A stretch of 64,000 nt of DNA from Sphingobium fuliginis (lineage in GTDB: Bacteria; Pseudomonadota; Alphaproteobacteria; Sphingomonadales; Sphingomonadaceae): contig NZ_SEON01000012.1 of the NCBI RefSeq assembly GCF_004152845.1, positions 18,041 through 82,040 of the forward strand. Reading direction: 5' to 3'. The position numbers were made by a program, and so were the translations under genes. The notes beneath the pieces were generated by a model that had not been told where the DNA came from, ran no database searches, and saw only the letters and a program-made list of their open reading frames with translations. This document shows, in pieces, positions 8,419 to 17,266 of the stretch (positions are counted from its first letter, which is position 1; the number at the start of each line of letters is the position of its first letter).

Positions 8419-9257
8419 CCAACGACCGCCTGCCGCATTTCGTCATCATCGGCGCCGTCAAGGGCGCGACGACCTGGATCCACAACCAGCTTCAGGACAA
8501 CCCGGCCATCTACCTGCCCGCGCCGGAGCCGCATTTCTTCAGCCAGGACCATGCGCGCGGCCTGGACCATTACCGCCGTTTCTTCGATGGCGCCCGGCCC
8601 GACCAGATGCTGGGGGAGAAGTCCGCCGATTATCTCGCCCATCCGGACGCGCCCGCCCGTCTCGCCGCCGTCCTGCCCAGGGCGCGGCTGGTGGTGCAGC
8701 TCCGCAATCCGGTCGACCGCGCCTATTCGGATTACAAGATGCTGTTCCGGCGCGGCACGGTGACGAAGGGGCCGGAACATTATCTGGACGGGCGGCCAAG
8801 CGACCAGCCGCGCTTTCTGGAGGACGGGCTTTACGCCAGGCATCTGCGCCGCTGGCTCACGCATTTCGATGCCGAGCAGATCAAGGTGCTGCTGTTCGAG
8901 GACGTGAAGGCCGCGCCGGAAGCGAGCGTCGCCATCGTCAGCGACCATATCGGAGCGCCCTGCCATTATTCGACGCAGGTGGGTGCCGACCCGCGCAACG
9001 ACAGCAGCGAAAGATTCCTGCCCCTGCCCGTGCGCACCGCATTGGCGCCATTGAAGGAAGCGGTGCGGCCCCTGCGCGGCAACGCGATGTTCGAAAAGGT
9101 GCGCGGCATGTTCGCGCGGCAGATCGCCTATCCGCCCCTGCCGGCGATGCTCCGCCAGCGGATGGTCGATTATTATGCGCGGGACATCGCCGATCTGGAG
9201 GAGCTGATCGGACGGGACCTCAGCCATTGGAGGCAGGATAGGAAACTGGCTGCCTGA
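8415..9257 (+). CDS. Sulfotransferase (first of two)
   Basis: The 280-residue protein opens with FVIIGAVKGATTWIHNQL, matching the 5'-phosphosulfate loop of PAPS-dependent sulfotransferases. It also carries the 3'-phosphate block LRNPVDRAYSDYKM near residue 97-110. It probably transfers sulfate from PAPS to a hydroxyl of the polysaccharide or of a small acceptor in the cytoplasm. The start overlaps the aminotransferase stop (ATGA at 8415-8418), after a GAGG ribosome binding site. Sulfotransferases are uncommon in polymer loci of this group, which makes this one notable. Confidence 0.87.
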   Translation: MTNDRLPHFVIIGAVKGATTWIHNQLQDNPAIYLPAPEPHFFSQDHARGLDHYRRFFDGARPDQMLGEKSADYLAHPDAPARLAAVLPRARLVVQLRNPVDRAYSDYKMLFRRGTVTKGPEHYLDGRPSDQPRFLEDGLYARHLRRWLTHFDAEQIKVLLFEDVKAAPEASVAIVSDHIGAPCHYSTQVGADPRNDSSERFLPLPVRTALAPLKEAVRPLRGNAMFEKVRGMFARQIAYPPLPAMLRQRMVDYYARDIADLEELIGRDLSHWRQDRKLAA

Positions 9258-9429
9258 CGGTAGCTGCTCCTGCCTTCAGGAGCACGATATGGCAGGCACG
9301 CCTCCTTCGTATCACCCCCAAAGCGCTCCGGCTCTCGCCCCTTTTTGCCCGTCCGCCAGCCGTTATTGCCCGCCCCTGAATCAGCCAAAGGGCTTAAACT
9401 TCCGCCCTATCCATCCAGAGGGGACACAG

Positions 9430-10005
9430 ATGCGCAACCGGCTTCATCATGGCCTTTTCCTTGGCCTTTTCGCCCTGACGACGGCTTGTTCGAGCGGGCT
9501 GTCGGGCCTGGCCAGCCTTCCGCCCGCGCCGACCGTGGCCTATCGTCTGGGCGCGGGGGACGAGGTGCGGGTGGCGATTCCGGGCCTCAGCGGCACCGAT
9601 TCCGGCGACAGCAGCTACACGATCAACGATCGGGGACAGATTTCCCTGCCGGTGCTGGGCGATGTCGACGCGGGCGGCAAGACGGTGCCGGAATTGCAGG
9701 CCAGCATTGCCCAGCAATTGACCCAGCGCCAGTTGCTCAATGCGCCCACCGTCAGCGTGCAGCCGGTGAAGCTGCGCCCCTTCTATGTGCTGGGCGAGGT
9801 GAAGAGTCCCGGCGAATATCAATATCGCGCGGGCATGTCGGTGCTGGCGGCGGTATCGGTTGCGGGCGGATACACCTTTCGCGCCGAACAGGGCAGCGTC
9901 GCCATCACCCGCATGGTCGACGGGCGGCAGGTGGTCGGCCGCGCGGGCGAGCGGGACATGATCCAGCCGGGCGACACGCTGCGCATCTATGAGAAGTGGT
10001 TTTGA
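9430..10005 (+). CDS. Polysaccharide export lipoprotein (Wza/BexD-like)
   Basis: This 191-residue protein has a hydrophobic leader ending near LTTAC, consistent with a lipoprotein signal though not a textbook lipobox. It continues with a polysaccharide-export domain (YRLGAGDEVRVAIPGL onward) and a single SLBB-like repeat (FYVLGEVKSPGEYQY). It is shorter than Wza, as in many small OPX proteins of alphaproteobacteria, and may rely on the next gene for the outer-membrane channel. The ATG at 9430 follows AGAGGGG. The 172 bases before it probably hold a separate promoter. Confidence 0.88.
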   Translation: MRNRLHHGLFLGLFALTTACSSGLSGLASLPPAPTVAYRLGAGDEVRVAIPGLSGTDSGDSSYTINDRGQISLPVLGDVDAGGKTVPELQASIAQQLTQRQLLNAPTVSVQPVKLRPFYVLGEVKSPGEYQYRAGMSVLAAVSVAGGYTFRAEQGSVAITRMVDGRQVVGRAGERDMIQPGDTLRIYEKWF

Positions 10006-11243
10006 TGCGCCGCCCGGCATTTGGTCCGGCCTCGGGGGGCGCGGCCGCCCTCTTGCTGATGGCTGCCCTGCCTGACGCCCAGGCGCAGGACATGGACGCT
10101 TCCGACCCGTTGCAGGGCGAACCCGCCGCGCTGTTCGAACCGACGCCGCTGGCGCTGGGCAGCGCGACCGTCAGGATCGGCGGCAGCGCCCGGCTGGAAT
10201 ATGACAGCAATATCTATGCCCAGGCCTTTGGCGAGAAGGACGATTTCCGCCTTCAGGTCCGCCCCTATGTCGACCTGCTGCGCAAGGGCGGCGCACTGGA
10301 GCTGACCGCCCGGGCCGAGGGGGATTTCCGCAAATATTTCCAGTATGACAAGGAAGATGCGGTGGGCGGGCGCCTGTCGGCCGGGCTGAACTGGAACCCG
10401 TCGGCCGCCGACCGGTTGAACGTCGCCGCCGGTTGGCAGCATATCATAGAGGATCGAGGCGAGCCGGAGGGCAACACCCTGCCCGGCATCGGCCCGCGCG
10501 AACTCAATCTGGTGGAGGGCGACCTGTCCTATCTGCATCAGGGTTCGCGTATCGGATTTCTGTTCAAGGCGACCGGCGCGCGGATGCGCTACACCCGCGC
10601 CATAGACGAGGAGCGCGACCTGGATGCCGTCGGCGGCCTTGCGCGGGTGATGCTGCGCGTGTCGCCGCTGACGAGCCTCTTCGTGGAGGGCGTCGCGGCG
10701 CATCGCGATTTCCGCCTGGCCCCCGTGCCAGGCCAGTTCAACCGCGATGCGTCGACCTATGGCGGCCGGGTGGGCATCGCCATCGATCCGGGCGGCACGC
10801 TGCGCGGCGATGCCGCGGTGGGCGTCTATCGCCTCGACGCGAAGGACAGGCGGATCGAATCGCAAACCCGCATGTCGGTGCAGATCGGGCTGACCTATGC
10901 CCCTCGCCCGCGCACCACCATCACGCTGGACGGCTTCGTCGGCAATGTCGCCACCTACAGGACCGGGGTGCAATCGCGTGAGGACATGCGCTTCCGGCTC
11001 GGCATAAACCAGGAAATCCGCCACAATCTGAGGGGGCGGCTGGGGATTCTCTATCGCCGCAGCAAATATTTCGGCGTCGACGACACCGACAATCTCTATG
11101 GCGTCACCGGCGAACTGGAATATGCCGTCAACCGCCGGGTCGCCATCGCGGCGACAGCGCGCTTTTCCAAACGCGACAGCAGCGTCGCGCTGGACGAATT
11201 CGACCGCACCCGCGCCGGGCTTGAACTGCGCATCCATTATTGA
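10005..11243 (+). CDS. Outer-membrane beta-barrel protein of the polysaccharide locus
   Basis: A signal peptide (about 1-28, ending AQA) is followed by roughly 380 residues of alternating polar and hydrophobic stretches rich in aromatic belts and GRLGILYRRS-like strands, ending in the barrel-type LELRIHY. This matches the beta-barrel porin 2 family (PF10082) often found beside Wza-like genes. Its start ATG shares a base with the preceding TGA, so production is likely coupled. It probably forms or assists the outer-membrane exit of the polymer, working with the small export lipoprotein. An upstream GTG at 9996 is a less likely start. Confidence 0.8.
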   Translation: MRRPAFGPASGGAAALLLMAALPDAQAQDMDASDPLQGEPAALFEPTPLALGSATVRIGGSARLEYDSNIYAQAFGEKDDFRLQVRPYVDLLRKGGALELTARAEGDFRKYFQYDKEDAVGGRLSAGLNWNPSAADRLNVAAGWQHIIEDRGEPEGNTLPGIGPRELNLVEGDLSYLHQGSRIGFLFKATGARMRYTRAIDEERDLDAVGGLARVMLRVSPLTSLFVEGVAAHRDFRLAPVPGQFNRDASTYGGRVGIAIDPGGTLRGDAAVGVYRLDAKDRRIESQTRMSVQIGLTYAPRPRTTITLDGFVGNVATYRTGVQSREDMRFRLGINQEIRHNLRGRLGILYRRSKYFGVDDTDNLYGVTGELEYAVNRRVAIAATARFSKRDSSVALDEFDRTRAGLELRIHY

Positions 11244-11377
11244 CGCGCAGCCGTGCCGGGGTGGGACAGGACTGATCCAAAGCGCCACCCCCTAACCCCT
11301 TCGCGCAATGGACTTGGGATCGCCCGCCAAAGACACTGGCCCCGCATAACAGCGTGATTATACAGGACCCCGCCGCC

Positions 11378-12514
11378 ATGCTGGTAAGAGCATCCAGGCC
11401 ACCCATGCTCGCCTTCGTCCTTCCGGGGCTGGGCGCCGGCGGGTCGGAACATATCGTCAGCCTGCTGTGCAACCATTTCGCGGCGCAGGGCTGGAGCATC
11501 ACCCTGATCGTGTTCGAGGAGCCGTCCGCCCCCTCCTATTACGCCTATCATCCGGAGGTGCGGATCGTCAGGCTGGGCATGAAGTCGCGGCGTCGCGCCG
11601 CCGCGACCGGTGCATTGGCGATGCTGCGGCGGCAGAGGCGGCTGAGGCGGGCGTTGAAGGCGGTGCGGCCGGAACTGGTCGTGAGCTTCCTGACGCGCAC
11701 CAACATCCTTTCCGTGCTGGCCGCGCGGTCGTTGCATATCCCCGTGATCGTGTCGGAACGCAACAATCCCGCGCTCCAGACCGTAGGGCCGGTCTGGAGC
11801 CGGCTGCGGCAGATGACCTATCCGCATGCCGTGGGCCTCATCACCATGACGCAAGGGGCGATGGACTGGTTCAGGGGCGCCATGGACGTGAAGGGATGGG
11901 TGATCCCCAATCCGGTGCCGCCTGCCGGCGCCGCGCCGGATCGCCGGTCGGACGGCCGCACTATCGGAGCCGTGGGGCGGCTGGTGCCGCAAAAGGGCTT
12001 CGACCTGCTGCTGGACGCCTTTGCCCATGTGGCGCAACGCATTCCCGACTGGAAGCTGGTGATCTGGGGCGAGGGGCCGGAGCGCGCGGCGCTGGAGCGG
12101 CAGCGCGACCGGCTGGGCCTGGCCGGTCGGGTCAGCCTGCCCGGCGTGACGGAAAGGCCGGGCGACTGGATTCCCCAGACCGACCTGTTCGTCCTCTCCT
12201 CCCGCTTCGAAGGCTGGGGCATCGTCGTGGGCGAGGCCATGGGCGCGGGCCTGCCGGTCGTCTCCTTCGATTGCCAATGGGGTCCGGCCGAAATGATCGG
12301 GCATGGCCGAAGCGGCCTGCTGGTGCCCAATGGCGACGGCGCGGCGCTGGGCGACGCCATCGTGGCATTGTGCGCCGACCCGGCGCGGCGCGCGGCGCTG
12401 GGACAGGCGGCGCGGGAGCGGATGGCCGATTTCGGCCATGATCGGGTGCTTGCCCGCTGGCAGTCGGTCATCACCAGCATTCTCGACCATCATCGCGTGA
12501 GGGCAGGATCATGA
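11378..12514 (+). CDS. GT4-type glycosyltransferase
   Basis: The 378-residue GT-B enzyme has the N-terminal FVLPGLGAGGSEHIVSLL loop typical of family GT4, the central block VGRLVPQKGFDLLLDAF and the E-x7-E motif in FEGWGIVVGEAMGAGLP. It should elongate the lipid-linked repeat unit. Three in-frame starts are possible (GTG 11354, ATG 11378, ATG 11405). I chose 11378 because AGGA lies ten bases before it. The end overlaps the next start by four bases (ATGA at 12511-12514). Confidence 0.88.
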   Translation: MLVRASRPPMLAFVLPGLGAGGSEHIVSLLCNHFAAQGWSITLIVFEEPSAPSYYAYHPEVRIVRLGMKSRRRAAATGALAMLRRQRRLRRALKAVRPELVVSFLTRTNILSVLAARSLHIPVIVSERNNPALQTVGPVWSRLRQMTYPHAVGLITMTQGAMDWFRGAMDVKGWVIPNPVPPAGAAPDRRSDGRTIGAVGRLVPQKGFDLLLDAFAHVAQRIPDWKLVIWGEGPERAALERQRDRLGLAGRVSLPGVTERPGDWIPQTDLFVLSSRFEGWGIVVGEAMGAGLPVVSFDCQWGPAEMIGHGRSGLLVPNGDGAALGDAIVALCADPARRAALGQAARERMADFGHDRVLARWQSVITSILDHHRVRAGS

Positions 12515-13374
12515 ACATGATGTCGCTGAAGGGCTTTGCGCGGGCGATGCGTCGGCGGCTACGGGACGAACCGCCATTACGGCTGGCGGCGGCGCGGGCC
12601 GACGCCTTTCTCGTGTCCTACCCCAAGAGCGGGCGGACATGGCTGCGCTACCTGCTCTCCTGCTATTTCGCGGAAAGCGCGAAGCTGGGCTTCGAGCCCG
12701 ATCTTACCAGCACCTTCCGCATCCTGCCCAATTTCGACCGCGATCCGGTGCGCGGCATCGACGCCTTCATCGGGCGGGCGGGCGAGGCCGAGCTGCCGCT
12801 GATCCTGGTCAGCCACCTGCCCTATCGCGAGCGGCTGTTCCTCGACCGGCCGGTCCTGTTCCTGGTCCGCGATCCGCGCGACGTGATCGTGTCCGCCTAT
12901 TTCCACGCGACCCGGCACAAGCATAGCTTTTCCGGCGACATGACGGCTTTCCTGGATGAGCCCAAATATGGGATGGCGGCGCTCACCGGCTATCTGAACG
13001 GCTGGGCGGCGGGGCTGGCGGGGCGACCGCATCACCTGATCAGCTATGAGCATATGCTGGCCGAACCGATGCCGACCGCCGCCGCCATCCTCGCCTTTCT
13101 GGGTGTCGAGCCGCAGCCCGCCATGCTCGCCCGCGCCGTGGCCGCCGCGCAATTCGACCGGATGCGCGACAAGGAGCGGGAAAGCGGCATTCCGGGCCAT
13201 GATTATGATCGCAAGGACGACCAGAGCCTGCGCATGCGCAGCGGCAAGGCGGGCGCCTTCGGCGAGTGGCTGAGGCCCGACCAGGCGGATCTGGTGCTGG
13301 AACGCTGCCGCGCCGACCTGTCGCCCCGCGCCCTGGCGCTGCTGGCGGCCACCGGCGTCGATCTGGCGCGCTGA
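12511..13374 (+). CDS. Sulfotransferase domain protein (second of two)
   Basis: This 287-residue protein shows the PAPS 5'-phosphosulfate loop as FLVSYPKSGRTWLRYLLS near residue 33-50 and the 3'-phosphate block LVRDPRDVIVSAYFHATR near 120, both clearer than in the first sulfotransferase. The C-terminal GKAGAFGEWL segment is also typical of cytosolic sulfotransferases. It is more like the eukaryote-type Sulfotransfer_1 group, so the two enzymes probably have different acceptors. It is sandwiched between two glycosyltransferases with four-base and one-base junctions, which ties it to polymer synthesis. Confidence 0.88.
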   Translation: MNMMSLKGFARAMRRRLRDEPPLRLAAARADAFLVSYPKSGRTWLRYLLSCYFAESAKLGFEPDLTSTFRILPNFDRDPVRGIDAFIGRAGEAELPLILVSHLPYRERLFLDRPVLFLVRDPRDVIVSAYFHATRHKHSFSGDMTAFLDEPKYGMAALTGYLNGWAAGLAGRPHHLISYEHMLAEPMPTAAAILAFLGVEPQPAMLARAVAAAQFDRMRDKERESGIPGHDYDRKDDQSLRMRSGKAGAFGEWLRPDQADLVLERCRADLSPRALALLAATGVDLAR

Positions 13375-13375
13375 T

Positions 13376-14512
13376 ATGCGCATCTGTTCGATCATCACCA
13401 GCTTTACGTCCGGCGGGGCAGAGATGCTGGTCTGCAATCTGGCGGAGGCCTTTGCGGGGGCCGGGCATCAGCCAGCGGTCCTTTCGCTGAGCCACGCCGC
13501 GCAGGTCGGCAATGCGCCGGATACCGAGGCGGCGATGATGGCGCGGGTGCGGGCTGGCGGCGCCACCGCCCTTTCCCTGGGACTCGCCAATCGCAACAAT
13601 CTGCCCGGCGGGGCGCTGGCGCTGCGCCGCGCCTTGCGGACGATCCGGCCCGATGTGATCCACGCCCATAGCGCCCGCGCGCTCCTCCCCCTCGCCCTGG
13701 CCATGCCCGGCGTGCCGGTGGTGCTGACCCATCATAACAGCCGCCTCTCCTTTCCTCCGTCGGCCTTCGCCCTCTTCAACTGCATCGTCGACGGCTATGT
13801 CGCGATCAGCGACCAGTGCGAGACGCTGCTGCGCGGCCATGCCCGCAAGCCGATCCGCATGATCCTGAACGCCGCCGGCGCCCGCTTCCGGACCGGGCAG
13901 CCGCGCGCCGCCGCCGGTCGCGATCCGACGATCCTCGCCGTGGGCACGGTGTCGGCGCAGAAGGATTATCCCACCCTGCTCCGCGCCGCCCGGCCGCTGG
14001 TGGATGCGCTGGCGGCGCGGGGCCGTTCCGCCCGCATCCGCATCGCCGGGGCGGGGCCGGAGTTCGGCCGGCTTGCGGTGCAGGCGGCTGGAGAACCGGT
14101 GGAACTGCTCGGCGCCCGAAGCGACGTCGACGCGCTGATGCGGCAGGCGGACCTGTTCGTGAACTGCTCGCTGTGGGAAGGCTTTCCCATCGCGATGATA
14201 GAGGCCGCGATGAGCGGCCTGCCCATCGTCGCGACCGCGGTGGCGGGCAACCGGGAAATGGTCTCGCCCGGCGTCAACGGTCAGCTCGTCCCGCCCTCCG
14301 ATCCCGCCGCGCTGGCGCTGGCCATGGCGGATGTGCTGGGCGACGACGCCCGCTACGCCGCGCTGTCGCAGGGCGCGCTGCGGGTCGCCCGGCGCTTCTC
14401 CATCGAAAACTGCGCGGCAGCGCATCTCGACCTGTACCGGGAACTGATCGAAGCCCGCCGTCTCCGCTTCGCCCCGCCCCCTGTGGCCCGGCCGGTGTCG
14501 CCATGCGAATAG
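13376..14512 (+). CDS. GT4-type glycosyltransferase
   Basis: The 378-residue protein begins with ICSIITSFTSGGAEMLVCNL, the usual GT4 donor-side loop. It carries TILAVGTVSAQKDYPTLLRA in the second domain and the E-x7-E motif in LWEGFPIAMIEAAMSGLP. It is the third retaining glycosyltransferase of the locus and should extend the repeat unit. It starts one base after the sulfotransferase stop, and its last ten bases overlap the phosphoesterase gene, so the plus-strand arm reads as one tightly packed operon. Confidence 0.88.
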   Translation: MRICSIITSFTSGGAEMLVCNLAEAFAGAGHQPAVLSLSHAAQVGNAPDTEAAMMARVRAGGATALSLGLANRNNLPGGALALRRALRTIRPDVIHAHSARALLPLALAMPGVPVVLTHHNSRLSFPPSAFALFNCIVDGYVAISDQCETLLRGHARKPIRMILNAAGARFRTGQPRAAAGRDPTILAVGTVSAQKDYPTLLRAARPLVDALAARGRSARIRIAGAGPEFGRLAVQAAGEPVELLGARSDVDALMRQADLFVNCSLWEGFPIAMIEAAMSGLPIVATAVAGNREMVSPGVNGQLVPPSDPAALALAMADVLGDDARYAALSQGALRVARRFSIENCAAAHLDLYRELIEARRLRFAPPPVARPVSPCE

Positions 14513-15219
14513 CCGCGCTGACCGACATCCATGCGGCCAGCGACCCGCTGCAACTGGCCCTTACCGCCGCGCGGCGGGAGGGGTTCGACCGGATGCTGAT
14601 CCTGGGCGACCTGCTGACCTATGGCGTGCAGCCGCTGGAGACGCTGGAACTGGTGCAGGGCGCGGCGGCGCGGGACGGCGCGATCCTGATCAGCGGCAAT
14701 CACGACATGCTGTACAGGGGATCGCCCGCCGCAGAGAGCTATCGCGCTGCCCTGCCCGACTGGCTGCGCGAAAGCGTCGACTGGACCGCCGCCCATATCC
14801 CGCCGGGCGGCATGGCGGCCTTCGACTGGAGGGAAAGCTGGTCGCTGGGGCCGCTGTTCGCCGCCCATGCCAATCCCTTCGACTATGGGGACTGGCGCTA
14901 TATCCGCTCGACGCAGGAGGCGGAGGAAGCCGCCGCCGCGCTCGCGGCGCGAGGGTTCCTTTATGGCCTGTTCGGCCATGTTCACCGGCATCGCCGCTAT
15001 GATTGCGCCGCCGCCACCATCTTCACCCTCGCCTCGCTCGGCCAGCCGCGCGACGATGGGGACCGGACGCCCAAATGGGCGATGATCGAAGTCAGGGGAG
15101 ATTTTGTGACCGTCGAAAGCCGCGACATCGATTTCGATCCGGAGGACCAGGTGCACGCCATCCGCGCCACCACCCTGTCCCCCGCCACGCAGGAGCGGCT
15201 CTGCCGGTTCTTCGCATGA
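14503..15219 (+). CDS. Metallophosphoesterase
   Basis: This 238-residue calcineurin-like enzyme has all expected metal-ligand blocks in order: LTDIHA, LGDLLTYG, SGNHDM and FGHVHRHR. It hydrolyses a phosphoester; the substrate is unknown. In this locus it might remove phosphate from a sugar phosphate, from PAP left by the two sulfotransferases, or from a polymer precursor. PAP removal is an attractive idea but rests only on neighbourhood. The start lies inside the end of the preceding gene, and the stop overlaps the next start (ATGA). Confidence 0.85.
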   Translation: MRIAALTDIHAASDPLQLALTAARREGFDRMLILGDLLTYGVQPLETLELVQGAAARDGAILISGNHDMLYRGSPAAESYRAALPDWLRESVDWTAAHIPPGGMAAFDWRESWSLGPLFAAHANPFDYGDWRYIRSTQEAEEAAAALAARGFLYGLFGHVHRHRRYDCAAATIFTLASLGQPRDDGDRTPKWAMIEVRGDFVTVESRDIDFDPEDQVHAIRATTLSPATQERLCRFFA

Positions 15220-16199
15220 AGGTCCTCGTCACCGGAGCCGGCGCGGTGCTGGGACAGGGCATCATCAAGTCGCTGCGGCAATCGGCGCTGGGCTGCCATG
15301 TGATCGCGGCCGATCCCAATCCGCTTTCCGCTGGCCTCTACTGGGCCGACGCCGCCCATCGCCTGCCCTTTGCCGACGATCCGGCCTTTGGCGACCGCAT
15401 CCACCAGTTGCTGGACCGGGAGCGGCCGGACGTGGTGCTGGTGGGCACCGATGTGGAACTGTCCTGGTTCGCGGCGGAGCGGCGCCGGCTGGAGGCGCTG
15501 TTCGGCACGCATGTGCTGGTCAGCGATCCCCGCGTCGTCGCCATAGCGGACGACAAGCTGGAAACGGCGCGCTTCTTCGAAAGCGTCGGCCTGCCCCACC
15601 CCGCGTCCGCCGCGGCGGAGGATGAGGAAGCGGTGGAGGCGCTGATCGACAAGGCGGGCTTTCCGCTGGTGGTTAAGCCCCGGATCGGTGCGCGCTCGGT
15701 CGGCGTGTCGGTTGTGCATGACCGCACCGCACTGGCGTCGGCGCTGGAGGGACGCGGCGGACTCGTCGTGCAGCAATGCGTGGGCAGCGCCGATTGCGAA
15801 TATACCGCCAGCACGCTCGTCTTCGACGGCGAGGTGCAGGCATCCATCGTGATGCGCCGCGACCTGCGCGACGGAAACACCTATCGCGCCTATATTGCCG
15901 ATTATCCGGAACTGAACGCGCAGGTGCGGACGCTGGGGCGGGCGCTGCAACCCCATGGCCCCGCCAATTTCCAGTTCCGCACCGACGCCGACGGCACGCC
16001 CCGCGTGTTCGAGATCAACGCCCGATTTTCCGGCACCACGCCGCTGCGCGCCATGGCGGGCTTCAACGAGGTGGAGATGTGCGTGCGGAAACTGCTCCAC
16101 GCCACCCCCATCGTGCAGCCGCCGGTTCGGTCGGGGGTCATATTGCGCTATTGGGACGAGATGTTCGTGCCGCAGGAGCGCATCGACAGGGTGCGATGA
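15216..16199 (+). CDS. ATP-grasp enzyme (carbamoyl-phosphate-synthase-like fold)
   Basis: The 327-residue protein begins with a Rossmann-like pre-ATP-grasp domain (KVLVTGAGAVLGQGIIKSL) and continues with the ATP-grasp fold, including FPLVVKPRIGARSVGVS near 150 and the metal-binding FEINARFSGTTP near 265. Such enzymes join a carboxylate to an amine, thiol or similar group with ATP. Relatives occur in polysaccharide loci, where they may attach an amino acid or other acid to an amino sugar. The substrates cannot be read from the sequence. It overlaps both neighbours by four bases. Confidence 0.82.
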   Translation: MKVLVTGAGAVLGQGIIKSLRQSALGCHVIAADPNPLSAGLYWADAAHRLPFADDPAFGDRIHQLLDRERPDVVLVGTDVELSWFAAERRRLEALFGTHVLVSDPRVVAIADDKLETARFFESVGLPHPASAAAEDEEAVEALIDKAGFPLVVKPRIGARSVGVSVVHDRTALASALEGRGGLVVQQCVGSADCEYTASTLVFDGEVQASIVMRRDLRDGNTYRAYIADYPELNAQVRTLGRALQPHGPANFQFRTDADGTPRVFEINARFSGTTPLRAMAGFNEVEMCVRKLLHATPIVQPPVRSGVILRYWDEMFVPQERIDRVR

Positions 16200-17074
16200 G
16201 CGACCGTGCCCCCCTGCTGGCGCTGACCGGCGGATCGGGCTTTGTCGGCCGTGCTTTCCTGCCCGCCGCGCGCCGCGCCGGCTGGCGCGTCCGTCATCTC
16301 GGCCGCCGACCGCCGCCGGAAGCCCATCCGGCGGACGAATGGGCGTTTCTCGACCTGATGGCGGTCGAGGGGGTGGATTTCTCCGGCTGCACGGCGCTGG
16401 TCCATCTTGCCGCACATATCCCGTCCGATCATGGCGACCCGGCGGAAGCGGAGCGTTGCTGGCGGATCAACGCGCTCGGCACGCTGAAACTGGCCGACGG
16501 GGCGATCCGGGCAGGTGTGCGGCGGATCATGCAGGCGAGCAGCGCCAATGCCTATGCGCCGGCTCCCCAGCCTCCGGACGAACATGCGCCCCTCTTTCCC
16601 GGCAGCAGGGGCTATTATCTCGGTTCGAAGGTCGGGCAGGAAATCTATGCGGCGGAACGCTGCCGGGGGGAGGATGTGCTGCTCCAGACGCTGCGGCTAG
16701 CATCGGTCTATGGGCCGGGCCAGCGAAGCGGCGCGCTGGCCGCGATGGCCGGGGCAGCCGCCAGCGGTGGGCCGATCCGCTTGCATGGCGGCGGCGGGTT
16801 CGGAGCCGACCTTGTCCATGTCGACGATGTGGTGCGGGCCATGTTGCTGCTGCTCGGAAATGAGGAGGCAGGGCCTTTCAATGTCGGCAGCGGGGTCCGG
16901 ACGACCATGGCGGAACTGGCGCAACTGCTGTCCAGGCAAACCGGTGCGCCGGTGGTTCATGAGGCTGGAGGAAGAGAGCAGGATTGGGGGTTTCCCGCCC
17001 TTGACATCGATCGGTTGCGGGCATTGGGCTACCGACCGATGCGCTTGGCCGATGGTCTGCTCAGGAAGGTGTAG
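16196..17074 (+). CDS. NAD-dependent epimerase/dehydratase
   Basis: This 292-residue extended SDR has the TGGSGFVGRAFL nucleotide loop at the N-terminus, a conserved Ser/Tyr/Lys arrangement (QASSANAYAP, then YLGSK) and VYGPGQR as in UDP-sugar epimerases. It likely epimerises or reduces a nucleotide sugar in the same pathway. It is the last gene of the plus-strand arm, starting four bases inside the ATP-grasp gene. After it comes a repeat-bearing intergenic stretch and a convergent gene, so the operon probably ends here. Confidence 0.86.
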   Translation: MSDRAPLLALTGGSGFVGRAFLPAARRAGWRVRHLGRRPPPEAHPADEWAFLDLMAVEGVDFSGCTALVHLAAHIPSDHGDPAEAERCWRINALGTLKLADGAIRAGVRRIMQASSANAYAPAPQPPDEHAPLFPGSRGYYLGSKVGQEIYAAERCRGEDVLLQTLRLASVYGPGQRSGALAAMAGAAASGGPIRLHGGGGFGADLVHVDDVVRAMLLLLGNEEAGPFNVGSGVRTTMAELAQLLSRQTGAPVVHEAGGREQDWGFPALDIDRLRALGYRPMRLADGLLRKV

Positions 17075-17162
17075 GGTTGGAGAATGCCGCTTGCGACGGC
17101 CAGTTGCCGACCCAAGAGGACCGTTCGGGCTCAGCCAAGCCCGGCCGGACCTGGTCGTTTCC

Positions 17163-17266
17163 AGAGCGCGCTGCGTTAAATCATACGCAGGCCGCGCGCT
17201 CCAAGCTTTTGTTGTCGCATCCTTTTAAGCGCAAAACCGGTTCCCACTTTTGCGCACGATGCTCTA
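17163..17266. repeat. Alphaproteobacterial intergenic palindromic repeat
   Basis: The stretch runs from AGAGCGCGCTGCGT to GCTCTA and carries the hallmark core AAAACCGGTTCCCACTTTT between GCGCAAAA (17229-17236) and TTTTGCGC (17248-17255). I recognise this mosaic layout from dispersed repeats of Rhizobiales and other alphaproteobacteria. A second imperfect hairpin (AGCGCGCTGCGT against ACGCAGGCCGCGCGCT) lies at its left part. The right end contains the stop codon of bamE. It sits between two convergent genes and may act as a two-way terminator. Confidence 0.7.
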
